From JACOND01 sp965202795 (GTDB lineage Bacteria; Bdellovibrionota; Bdellovibrionia; Bdellovibrionales; UBA1609), in contig OZ241848.1 of the NCBI GenBank assembly GCA_965202795.1, forward strand, positions 744,001 through 808,000: DNA of 64,000 bases, in the 5' to 3' direction. A program made the position numbers and the translations under genes. This document shows, piece after piece, positions 8,354 to 15,973 of the stretch. Each line of letters begins with the position of its first letter. Position 1 is the first letter of the stretch. A model generated the notes under the pieces. It did no database searches. It worked only from the letters and a program-made list of their open reading frames with translations, and was not told the DNA's origin.

Positions 8354-9049
8354 TTAATACGCCTTTGGCTGAAAGTCCGGCCCGTTGACTATATGGGCGC
8401 TGTCTCCTGTCCCCGCAATCAAAAAAAACCCATAATCCTCAGCCAGAGCGCGCGCGTTTGCCATGCTCTTCAAATAGGCCAAGGCCCCATAAACCCTCTT
8501 CCCCTTAAACCTTTTCGGATTCAGGGCGGAAAGGCGGGGCAGAAGCTTCGCAAGCCTTTGCGGATCGTCCGGGCGGAGAGAGCTTTTAACCTCAACAACC
8601 ACGCATTCTGAGCCATTCTCCGCGACAATGTCCAGCTCGCAGACCGTTTCCTTTCTGATCCCTCCGCCTTTTGCCGGGCGGATTTGATGAATTTTTATAT
8701 TGGAAACAGTCTCTGTGACTTCTATGCCTCTCCCCCGAAGCAGCGTGACGATCTTTCCCCTGACCAAGCTCTCAACAAGAGATCCCCACTGATTCCTGAA
8801 AAGATGAGACAGGGATTTGACCTCCCTGGATGTCTCCTTCATTTTTCGATCGGTCTCCTTCATCTGCCGATCGGTCTCCCGCCGCTCGGCGACCACCTCT
8901 TTTATTTGCTGGTCTAACTGCCGGCTAGCCTCCCGCCGCTCGGCGGCAAGCGTCTCTATCTGCCGGGCGGTCTCCCTCTGGCTGGCGGAAACCTCTTTCA
9001 AAATGCCCCTGATCTCATCCCAAGACGGGGCCGCGCTCTGGCTGCTCAT
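8354..9049 (-). CDS. Coiled-coil PD-(D/E)XK nuclease-like protein, copy B (DUF3782-type)
   Basis: 231 residues from the ATG at 9049 (MSSQSAAPSW), the same start as copy A; the open frame upstream to 9184 runs through a parS-like palindrome and is not coding. Same architecture as copy A: heptad coiled coil, then the nuclease-like core CELDIVAEN and VVVEVKSSL. It has two heptad units where copy A has four, and a few substitutions (for example QIETLAAE for QIKEFAAE). It ends about 20 bases past a parS-like site and starts about 110 bases before another. Having two nearly identical copies within 3 kb suggests recent duplication or ongoing gene conversion. Confidence 0.7.
   Translation of the reverse strand: MSSQSAAPSWDEIRGILKEVSASQRETARQIETLAAERREASRQLDQQIKEVVAERRETDRQMKETDRKMKETSREVKSLSHLFRNQWGSLVESLVRGKIVTLLRGRGIEVTETVSNIKIHQIRPAKGGGIRKETVCELDIVAENGSECVVVEVKSSLRPDDPQRLAKLLPRLSALNPKRFKGKRVYGALAYLKSMANARALAEDYGFFLIAGTGDSAHIVNGPDFQPKAY
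8836..8877. repeat. 21-base tandem repeat, two units
   Basis: Two units encode DRQMKET and DRKMKET in nuclease-like copy B; copy A has four (5848-5931). Confidence 0.8.
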
Positions 9050-9157
9050 AATCCTGCCCTCCCTTAAGCTCTTCCCTATTATGAGGCAACCCGGCAAAAA
9101 GCGCAAGGGCGGGATCCAAAAAACCCCCGCCGCGCCAAAAAAGACTCTGAGGCAAAA

Positions 9158-9173
9158 TGTTCCACATGGAACA
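9158..9173. promoter_or_regulatory. parS-like palindrome 4
   Basis: TGTTCCACATGGAACA about 55 bases beyond the 3' end of parB, in the same flanking context as the site at 6212. Confidence 0.74.
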
Positions 9174-9226
9174 TCCGCCGCCAAAAAAAGCGTGAAGAGG
9201 CTTTGTTGGAGATCCGCAGGGGCAGG

Positions 9227-10102
9227 TCAGCGCCGGGGGCGGAGCAGGCGGTCCAGAAGATCTCTCAGATCTTTTTCCGATTCAAAAAAAACAGACAGGC
9301 GGCCCTTCTTGGCAGGGGAAAGCTCAATGCTGATTTTCTTAAAAAGCTTTCGCTCCAGCCTGGCTTTGGCGGCCGCGGCCCAGGAGGGCAGCCGCTTTGC
9401 CGGAGAGGCTTTGCCGGCGGCAGGCGCCGCAGCCGCCGGACGGAGCCGGGAGGCCAGCCCCTGAACAGTCATTCCCCGCCGGGCCAGCCGGGCCAGATCT
9501 TTTTGCCGCTTTGGGGATTTGGCGCGAAGAATTTCCCGCGCCTGGGCAAACGAGATCTTTTCCTCCTCAACCAGCCTCTGGACTTCTGGATCGAGCTGGA
9601 GAAGGCGGAGGCTGTTGGCAATGGCCGGGCGGGAGATTCCAAGCCGGGAGGCCAGATCCTCCTGGCTCAAGCCCTGCCCCTCTAAAATGGCTTTGAAGGC
9701 GCGGGCCTCCTCCATGGGGTTCAGGTCTTTGCGCTGGAGATTTTCCAAAAGACTCCAAAGCGCGGCCTTTTGCGGAGCGGGATCTTTGACAATCACAGGG
9801 ATTTTGCGGAGCCCGGCCAGGCCTGCCGCCCGCCAGCGGCGCTCTCCGGCAACAATCCGAAAAGCCCCCGGCTGTTTCGGGTCCGGGCGCGCCAAAACAG
9901 GCTGAAGCAGGCCATGGGATTTTATGGAGCCGGCAAGCTCCCGCATTTCCCCGCTGTCAAAACGGCGGCGGGGCTGGCTTTCAGAGGGGGACAGGCTCTC
10001 TATGTCCAAAAAAATCAGATCGCTTTTTGGCGGCGGGGGGCCGAGGAGCGAGTCCAAGCCCCTTCCCAGGCGGCTGGCTTTTTTTGGCGGGCGGGATGTC
10101 AC
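9227..10102 (-). CDS. parB: Chromosome partitioning protein ParB
   Basis: 291 residues, a normal ParB length. The N-terminus has the LGRGLDSLLG motif that contacts ParA. It is followed by the CTP-binding ParB/Srx domain with SQPRRRFD, HGLLQPVLAR and GERRWRAA. Next come ENLQRKDLNPMEEA and a helix-turn-helix (LSQEDLASRLGISRPAIANSL) that recognises parS, then an Ala/Pro linker and a C-terminal dimerisation region. ParB loads on parS, spreads as a CTP-dependent clamp and guides origin segregation with ParA. Its start overlaps the parA stop by four bases, so the two are translationally coupled. Five parS-like palindromes lie within 6 kb, and its last 43 codons are duplicated at 6283-6411. Confidence 0.95.
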   Translation of the reverse strand: MTSRPPKKASRLGRGLDSLLGPPPPKSDLIFLDIESLSPSESQPRRRFDSGEMRELAGSIKSHGLLQPVLARPDPKQPGAFRIVAGERRWRAAGLAGLRKIPVIVKDPAPQKAALWSLLENLQRKDLNPMEEARAFKAILEGQGLSQEDLASRLGISRPAIANSLRLLQLDPEVQRLVEEEKISFAQAREILRAKSPKRQKDLARLARRGMTVQGLASRLRPAAAAPAAGKASPAKRLPSWAAAAKARLERKLFKKISIELSPAKKGRLSVFFESEKDLRDLLDRLLRPRR

Positions 10103-10893
10103 AGCCCCGCCTCCGCGCCAGGCGCCGCAGCCCGCCGCCCCGCCCTTTCAGCCAGCTCGGCGGCCAGATCAAAATAGCGCCGCGCCCCTGGAGACCGGGG
10201 ATCGTATTGAAAAATAGACTTTCCAAATCCCGGCGCCTCGCTCAGGCGGATGCTGCGGGGGATGGCTGTCTGAAAAACCGCGCCTTTAAAATGCCCGCGC
10301 GCCTCAGCCTCAACTTGATGGGAGAGGCGGTTTCGGGGGTCAAACATGGTGAGCAGGATTCCCTGAAGCCGCAGCCCGGGGTTTAGGTTTTCCCGAACCC
10401 GGCTGACGGTTTCTGTCAGCCGGCTCAGGCCCTCAAGCGCGTAATATTCGCACTGAAGCGGAACAATAAAGCTCTCCGAAGCCGCGAGAACATTCACAGC
10501 GAGCGGGCCAAGGGAGGGGGGGCTGTCTATAAACACATAGTCAAAGGGGCTTTTGGCCGGCTCAAGGCGGTTTTTCAGAAAAAAAGCCCAGCCATCCTCC
10601 TCAAGAAACTCTCTTTCCCAGCCGGCCAGGTGGGGGGAGCCGGCCGCAGCAAACAGGCCGGCCAGCTCTGTTTTTTGGATGGCCTCCGCCATTCGCGCCC
10701 GGCCGGAAAGCGCATCATAAACAGAGGGCCGGGATCCATCAAGGCTGAGCGCGCGGGACGCGTTCCCCTGAGGATCCATATCCGCCAGCAGGACTTTAAA
10801 ATTTTTAAGCGCCATGGCATAGGCCAGATTGACGGCGGTTGTGGTCTTTCCCACCCCGCCTTTTTGATTGATTAGGCTGATGACCTGCCCCAT
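10099..10893 (-). CDS. parA: Chromosome partitioning ATPase ParA
   Basis: 264 residues from the ATG at 10893 (MGQVISLINQKGGVGKTTTA); the longer open frame upstream crosses a parS-like site and is not supported. The deviant Walker A motif KGGVGKTT, the DMDPQGNAS segment and the FIDSPPSLG Walker B-like segment define the ParA/Soj family. The protein lacks an N-terminal helix-turn-helix, as expected for a chromosomal rather than plasmid ParA. It binds DNA non-specifically when ATP-bound, and ParB stimulates its hydrolysis to move origins apart. It is the first gene of a parA-parB pair read away from the parS-like site at 11086. Confidence 0.95.
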   Translation of the reverse strand: MGQVISLINQKGGVGKTTTAVNLAYAMALKNFKVLLADMDPQGNASRALSLDGSRPSVYDALSGRARMAEAIQKTELAGLFAAAGSPHLAGWEREFLEEDGWAFFLKNRLEPAKSPFDYVFIDSPPSLGPLAVNVLAASESFIVPLQCEYYALEGLSRLTETVSRVRENLNPGLRLQGILLTMFDPRNRLSHQVEAEARGHFKGAVFQTAIPRSIRLSEAPGFGKSIFQYDPRSPGARRYFDLAAELAERAGRRAAAPGAEAGL

Positions 10894-11305
10894 TGCCGCA
10901 TCTCCCGGCCGGCTTTCCGCAAAAGCCGGCTGTTTCCCCCGCCTTCCCCGCCCTTCCCGCCTCCAAAAAATATCCGGCGCGGCGGCTGCGGGGCCTGCGG
11001 ACTTAAATATTCCCAAACAGGCCCGGCCCTGTCTACAAAAATCCAGTTTTTTTTGAGCCGGCCCCGGCTGGCTCTGCAAAGAGGCTGTTCCATATGGAAC
11101 ATTCCGCCAGACTCCCGCCCTGATCCAGGCCCGCCCGCCAAGCTGATTCTCCTCCAAGCTGATTCTCCAGGGGCGCGGGCGGAAACCTGCCGAATGAGGG
11201 GCGCCCCATGGGAGGGAGGGGCTTGACAAACCGGCTGATTTAAGGGGAAACTGGCTGAGAGGCTGGGCGCTTTTTGCCTCAGCAACAACCGGCGGGAGGG
11301 GGCCA
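10894..11305. promoter_or_regulatory. parA upstream region with parS-like palindrome 5
   Basis: About 410 bases between the divergent parA and AAA ATPase genes. It contains TGTTCCATATGGAACA at 11086-11101, a perfect palindrome differing from the other four sites only in one central base. No protein-like frame is present. A ribosome-binding site (GGGAGGGGG) precedes the GTG at 11306. Autoregulation of parAB by ParB at this site is a reasonable inference. Confidence 0.6.
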
Positions 11306-12460
11306 GTGTTTCTTAGAAGGCTTGAATTAAAAAACTGGAAAAATTTTCAGAGCTGCGATCTGAAAATCGGCCAGCGGCTTTTTATCCTGGGGCCAAACGC
11401 CTCAGGAAAGTCCAACCTTTTGGATGCTGTCAAGTTTCTAAAAGATTTGGCCAGAAGAAAGGGAGGCGGCCTTCAAACAGCTGTTCAAAGCCGCGGGGGG
11501 CTTTCCAAAATTCGCTGTCTGAGCGCGCGGCGCGAGCCTCAGGTGGAAATTTCCGCGGAATTTGCTGAATCCCTCCGCAGCAGAGGCGCGGAGGGCTGGA
11601 AATACTCTATTGCCATAAAACAGGAGACAAGGGGCCAGAGGCGGCCGCTTTTAAAGCATGAAAAGGTTTGGCGCGGGGAAAAGCTTATTCTTGAAAGGCC
11701 AGACCAAAATGACAGAGACGATGAGGAGCGCCTGACACAAACCCATTTGGAGCAAATCAGCGCCAACAGAGAGTTTCGGGAGGCGGCAAAATTTCTCTCC
11801 TCTATCCAGTATTTGCATGTTGTGCCGCAGCTGCTTAGAAACTCCAGGCTTTATTCCGGCCCGGGGGTTTTCGGCGATCCCTTTGGCCGCGATTTTTTGA
11901 ACAAAATCGCGGAATATCCTCAAAAAACAAGAGCCGCGCGCTTAAAAAAAATAGAAAAGGCCCTTAAACAGGCCGTGCCCCAGCTAAAAGGGTTTGCCTT
12001 TACGCAGGACAAGCAGGGCTGTCCCCGCTTGGAGGCGGTGTATCAGCATTGGCGGCCTCAGGGAGCAAAACAAGGGGAGGATCAGTTTTCCGACGGAACA
12101 TTAAGGCTTATCGGGCTTTTGTGGGCTTTGCTGGAAAGCGAGTCCCTCCTGCTTCTGGAGGAGCCGGAGCTTTCGCTGCATTACGGGGTGATTCAGCAGC
12201 TGCCCGCGCTTATGTTTAAAGCCCTGGCCAGCCGGCGGCAGGCAATAGTCACCACACACAGCCCGGATTTGCTGAGCGACAAGGGAATTGGCTCAGATGA
12301 AGTCGTTTTAGTTGAGCCTCAGGGAGAAGGATCTCAAGCCCGGCTGGCCAAAGACAAAACAGACGTTAAAAAGCTGATGGAGTCCGGGCTGGCGGCTTCA
12401 GAAGCCGCGCTTCCCGCAACAATAAAGCGGGACATGCAGCTTGGCTTTGATGGCTTTTAA
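11306..12460 (+). CDS. RecF/OLD-like AAA ATPase (AAA_21 type)
   Basis: 384 residues from a GTG with a strong GGGAGGGGG ribosome-binding site. It begins FLRRLELKNWKNF, the usual start of SMC/RecF-like ATPases, followed by Walker A GPNASGKSNLLDAV. Near residue 250 come FSDGTLRLIGLLWALLE (signature motif), LLLLEEPELSLH (Walker B and D-loop) and TTHSPDLL (switch His). This is the architecture of stand-alone AAA_21 proteins often encoded with a small TOPRIM- or DUF4276-type partner in defence-like or toxin-like modules. The frame 13 bases downstream encodes such a partner, but it is disrupted. Role in this organism: possibly phage defence, by family analogy only. Confidence 0.75.
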   Translation: MFLRRLELKNWKNFQSCDLKIGQRLFILGPNASGKSNLLDAVKFLKDLARRKGGGLQTAVQSRGGLSKIRCLSARREPQVEISAEFAESLRSRGAEGWKYSIAIKQETRGQRRPLLKHEKVWRGEKLILERPDQNDRDDEERLTQTHLEQISANREFREAAKFLSSIQYLHVVPQLLRNSRLYSGPGVFGDPFGRDFLNKIAEYPQKTRAARLKKIEKALKQAVPQLKGFAFTQDKQGCPRLEAVYQHWRPQGAKQGEDQFSDGTLRLIGLLWALLESESLLLLEEPELSLHYGVIQQLPALMFKALASRRQAIVTTHSPDLLSDKGIGSDEVVLVEPQGEGSQARLAKDKTDVKKLMESGLAASEAALPATIKRDMQLGFDGF

Positions 12461-12473
12461 AGCTTCCCATATT

Positions 12474-13085
12474 ATGCGGCATTCCAAGACTGTTTATCTG
12501 GCTTCGGAGGACAGCCTGAGCCAGACAGCCGCCGAAAAGATCCTTAAGCTTTGCGCGCCCTCTGTCTTTAGTTTTCAGCATCAGGCCGCGCGGCGGCAGA
12601 GTCCCTGTTTTGCAGCGGCTTTTAGATTACAACAAGTCAGCAAAAAGCTTGAATTTTTTTGTTCTTTTGGACCTGGACAAGTTGCCATGCGCGCCGCAGT
12701 TTGTCAGACGCTGCCTTGGCAGCAGGGCCGCCAGCCGGGGCCTTTTGCTTCGGATTGCGGTTCGGGAAATTGAGGCATGCTTTTGGCTGACAGGGCGGGT
12801 TTTAGCGGTTATTTTCAAATCCCGGAAAACAGGCTCCCGGCAAAACCGGATGAGCTGCCCGATCCCAAACAGGCTTTGATCAATGCGGTCAGAAAATACT
12901 GCGGGAAAAAAGATTACAGGGAAGGCATTGTCCCTGTCCAGGGAAGCCGCGCTGTTCAGGGGCCGGATTACAGCCGGACGCTCTGCCGCTTTGTCCAAAA
13001 GGCCTGGAATATGCGAAGGGCCGAAAGGCTGTCCCCAAGCTTAAATCGCTGCCAGCGCGCCATCAGCCGGCATAACTGGCTTTGA
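12474..13085 (+). pseudogene. DUF4276-like partner of the AAA ATPase, broken by two frame changes
   Basis: The translation starts at an ATG at 12474 (MRHSKTVYLASEDSLSQ), continues one frame over from about 12600 (LLDYNKSAKSLNFFVLLDLD ... RIAVREIEA), then returns to the first frame at about 12778 (LLADRAGFSGYF ... LPDPKQALINAV). Together these make one DUF4276-like protein. In that family RIAVREVEAW-LLADR is contiguous; here the Trp codon after GAGGCA reads TG then CTT, so a single G appears to be missing near 12779. The first change lies around 12590-12612. The pair of changes compensate, but about 55 residues in between would be missense or truncated in any single frame. It is a decayed gene unless the assembly is wrong at these two points. 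Confidence 0.65.
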
Positions 13086-13210
13086 AGCTCTGCTGCCGGG
13101 GCCAGAGGCGCGGGCGGGGGCTAAGAGGCGATGAGATGAATGAGATGAAAGTTAAAGCCCCAGGCAAAAAAACGCGAATCTGAAAAATTCTTAAATTTCC
13201 CTTTTGCCTC

Positions 13211-13239
13211 TTGATCTTTGTTTGAAAGAGCTGTTTATA
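13211..13239 (+). promoter_or_regulatory. Promoter of secreted-paralog 1
   Basis: TTGATC, 17 bases, TTTATA, preceded by an A/T-rich stretch (AAAAATTCTTAAATTT). The same arrangement precedes the other two paralogs (15899 and 17266). The start codon is 45 bases past the -10. Confidence 0.55.
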
Positions 13240-13283
13240 CAGGCCAAGCTCAAAGTTTCAGGGAGAAAGCCGGGAGGGCGCCA

Positions 13284-14519
13284 ATGTTTAATCCAATGTT
13301 TAACCCAATATTTAATCCAGAGTTTAATATCTTAACTAAGGCCTTAACTAAAGCCGGGTTTTTTGTTTTGGCGGCCGGGGTTTTTGCCGCCTCCCCTTCC
13401 GCGGGGGCGGGGCTTCCCGAAGACTTGACGCCATCTGAAAAGCGGGCCTGGGCCATGAAAATTTTAAAAGCCCGGCTGGAAAAGGGCGGCTCCGAAAGCG
13501 ATGCCATTCAAAAAGGCTGGCTTCAGATGAAGCTCGCGCATATTGCCTTTTCCGGGGAGCCTTTGATGACCGAGGAAAGCCGGAGCGCCCTGAGCGGGCT
13601 TGGCGAAATGGCCGCTGAGCTTGTCCCGGAAGCCCAGCGGGAGCTTTTCAAGATGGCCTCCCGCAAAGAGGCCCCTTTCGCCGCGCGGCTGGGGGCCCTG
13701 GAAATCCTGCTCGAAAGCCAGAAGGCTGGAAATTTTTCTGATGAGCTGGCCCGCTTTGAGGCTTTAGAAGCCGCCAGGGCCCATTTAGAGATTAAAAGCA
13801 GCGAAAGGGAAAGCCGCCTGACAGCCCTTTTGTTTGATATTGTCTCCGGCCTGTCTGAGCCTTCCCCCCAGCTGCAGGAGGGCCTGGCGCTGCTGGCCAT
13901 TTCCAAAAACCCCTATCAAAAGTCTCTGCCGCGGGCCGCTTTAGAGGTTTTGAGCCGCAGCGGCTATGATGAAACCATCGCGCTGAGGCTGGCCCGCGGC
14001 CTGGAAAGCCTCATTGTTCCCTCAAAAATGCAGATGCTGATAGCCGAGGAGCTTGCTGAAAAGCATTTTCCTTTGATTGAGAGCTTCCTGGCCCAAAAGG
14101 TCATCCAAGAGGGCCGCCATGAAAGCAGGCTCTCCGCTTTAAGGCATGATCTGTCTGATTTAAAAAAAGCGCTGTTCCGCGGGGAAAAGGCCAGAGACAG
14201 CTCTTACAGCGGCAATGCCATTGAGGCAAAGGGCAAAGATGATTATCTCGTCAGCGGCTTTAACGCGGGGCTTATGGCCGCGGGGCTTGCGATGGCTGTT
14301 CCAGGAACGCTCGGCGGCATGCTTATGGATGCTTTTCTTTTTGAAGAGCCGCAGAAAGAAGGTTTTCTGGGCGCTGTTATGATAACCGGCGGAGCTGCCG
14401 CCGTCACCGCCTCTCTGGTGATAGAATCAGTGAAAAAAAGATCGCGCAAAAAGGGCGCGGGGCCGGCGGAGAGATCTTCCTGTCAAAGCGCCTTTAAAGC
14501 CTCCCGCTCCGCGCTCTAA
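13284..14519 (+). CDS. Secreted helical-repeat protein with C-terminal membrane hairpin, paralog 1
   Basis: 411 residues from the ATG at 13284, chosen because GGGAGG lies six bases upstream and because all three paralogs share it. The first 15 residues are NPxF repeats (MFNPMFNPIFNPEFN) from 12-base DNA repeats. A signal-like segment (KAGFFVLAAGVFAASPSAGAG) follows. Then come about 260 residues of helices resembling HEAT/ARM arrays (for example ARLGALEILLESQKAGNFS). The C-terminal third differs among paralogs but in each has two hydrophobic stretches; here AGLMAAGLAMAVPGTLGG and GAVMITGGAAAVTASLV. I do not recognise the family. Two close paralogs follow at 15974 and 17339, with the same upstream region. 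Predicted to be exported or membrane-attached; function unknown. Confidence 0.65.
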   Translation: MFNPMFNPIFNPEFNILTKALTKAGFFVLAAGVFAASPSAGAGLPEDLTPSEKRAWAMKILKARLEKGGSESDAIQKGWLQMKLAHIAFSGEPLMTEESRSALSGLGEMAAELVPEAQRELFKMASRKEAPFAARLGALEILLESQKAGNFSDELARFEALEAARAHLEIKSSERESRLTALLFDIVSGLSEPSPQLQEGLALLAISKNPYQKSLPRAALEVLSRSGYDETIALRLARGLESLIVPSKMQMLIAEELAEKHFPLIESFLAQKVIQEGRHESRLSALRHDLSDLKKALFRGEKARDSSYSGNAIEAKGKDDYLVSGFNAGLMAAGLAMAVPGTLGGMLMDAFLFEEPQKEGFLGAVMITGGAAAVTASLVIESVKKRSRKKGAGPAERSSCQSAFKASRSAL

Positions 14520-14581
14520 AAGCCCGGCAAAAAAATTCCAGCGCCCTCCCGCCGCGCGGCGGCAAAAATTGAATCAGCGTC

Positions 14582-14612
14582 TTGACAATATTAAAACTGC
14601 GCCTTAATATTG
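14582..14612 (+). promoter_or_regulatory. Sigma-70 promoter overlapped by a perfect inverted repeat
   Basis: TTGACA (14582-14587), 17-base spacer, TAATAT (14605-14610). CAATATTAA at 14586-14594 and TTAATATTG at 14604-14612 form a perfect nine-base inverted repeat covering the end of the -35 and the whole -10, a classic repressor-operator position. It lies 34 bases before the AAA/DUF4143 gene. Confidence 0.75.
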
Positions 14613-14643
14613 TATATGCCGGCCTGCGGAAAGGAGGGGCAAA

Positions 14644-15838
14644 ATGTGGATCAGCAGGGAGATTCAGGCCATTGTTCAAAAAGAGGCGCGCCGGCGGCCG
14701 GCCATCCTTCTCACGGGGGCCCGCCAGACAGGCAAGTCCTCTCTTCTGGAAAGAGCGTTCCCGCGGCATGATTATGTCAGCCTTGACTGGCCCGACAAAG
14801 CCGCCGAGGCCAGAGAAAGCGGCGCTTATTTTTTGGAAAAGCGGCGGCCGCCCTTAATCATTGACGAAATCCAGCGCGCGCCGGAGCTTTTCCGCTTTCT
14901 GAAAATTGCCATTGACAAAAACAGAGGCCGGCCCGGCCAGTACCTGCTGACAGGCTCGCAAAATTTTTCCCTGATGAGGGGGGTCAGCGAAAGCCTTTCG
15001 GGCCGCATTTCCATTTTGGAGCTTCACTCCCTTTCCGCCGGGGAAATCTCCGCCCGAAGCAAAAAAGCGAAAAAGCTCTCCGCGCGGCAAACCCTGAAGT
15101 GGATGATTCAAGGGGGCTATCCTGAAGTTCATGCCCGCCGCCTCGATCCGGAGAGATTCTATGCCGACTATACAGCCACTTATCTGGAAAGGGATGTCAG
15201 GCAGCTGCTTAACGCGCGAGATCTTTCGGTTTTCAACAAGTTTTTGCGGCTTCTGGCGCTCCCGCTCCGGCCAGATTCTTCAAATGAGCTCTCTCGCTGT
15301 TTCCGCGGGGATAAGCCTCCCCACCGCAAAAAGCTGGATATCGGTTTTAGAGGCTGGCGGCATTGTCTGCCTGTTAAAGCCCTTTTACAGCAATTACGGA
15401 AAGCGGCTCATAAAATCTCCAAAGCTGTATTTTTTGGACACAGGGCTTTTGTGTTTTTTGGCCGGGCTTTCCAGCGTTAAGGCTTTGGAGGGCAGCCCTC
15501 TTTTAGGCGCTTTTTTTGAAACTTTTTGCCTTGGGCAGCTTGTCAGGCGCTTTCACAGCCGGGGGCGGGCGGCAAATATTTATTTTTTCAGGGACAGCCA
15601 GGGCAATGAAGTTGATTTTCTTATTCCCGAGGGAAACAAAGTCCGCCTTTATGAATGCAAATGGGGCTTTCAGCGGGAAAGGGCGCCAAAAAACATCGCA
15701 AAATTCAGGGCCCTTGCCAAAGGGGCCGGCTCTGAGGGGAAAAGCCTGATCAAAATGTCTAAAGTCATCACCGCGGCCGCTGAAGAAAGGGCGCAAATTG
15801 AAAAATCCTGCCAGATAACAAATTTTATTGATTTTTGA
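14644..15838 (+). pseudogene. AAA ATPase with DUF4143 domain, broken by a one-base insertion
   Basis: It starts at an ATG at 14644 with AAAGGAGGGGC upstream. The first part is an AAA_14 ATPase: LLTGARQTGKSSLLERAF (Walker A), PLIIDEIQRAPELF (Walker B), LLTGSQNFSLM (sensor). From about 15264 the protein continues one frame over: RSGQILQMSSLA, then GIVCLLKPFYSNYGKR, PKLYFLDTGLL and the DUF4143 nuclease-like core (EVDFLIPEG, YECKW). The two halves join perfectly if one C is removed from CCC at 15261-15263. As sequenced, translation runs on to a stop at 15480 and loses the DUF4143 part. Proteins of this type (about 390 residues) are common, poorly understood and often mobile. It separates paralogs 1 and 2, and has its own operator-bearing promoter. 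Confidence 0.78.
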
Positions 15839-15898
15839 TTCCCGCGCAAGCTTTGGCCGCCAAGAATCTGAAAAATTCTTAAATTTCCCTTTTGCCTC

Positions 15899-15927
15899 TT
15901 GACCTTGCTTTGAAAATGCTGTTTACA
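15899..15927 (+). promoter_or_regulatory. Promoter of secreted-paralog 2
   Basis: TTGACC, 17 bases, TTTACA, with the same upstream A/T-rich block (GAATCTGAAAAATTCTTAAA) as paralogs 1 and 3. Confidence 0.5.
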
Positions 15928-15973
15928 TGCGGGCCAGGCTCAAAATTTCAGGGAGAAAGCCGGGAGGGCGCCA

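Larger units (their letters stand above)
8298..9365. repeat. Duplicated unit B, contiguous with parB
   Basis: Direct repeat of 5310-6420. It contains parS-like palindromes at 8315 and 9158, nuclease-like copy B, and runs into the 3' end of intact parB. Differences from unit A are scattered substitutions and two fewer 21-base coiled-coil repeats. Confidence 0.8.

Noticed and set aside
10894..11229. Longer ParA start
   Set aside because: The extension crosses a parS-like palindrome, is low complexity, and ParA proteins begin close to the P-loop as at 10893.
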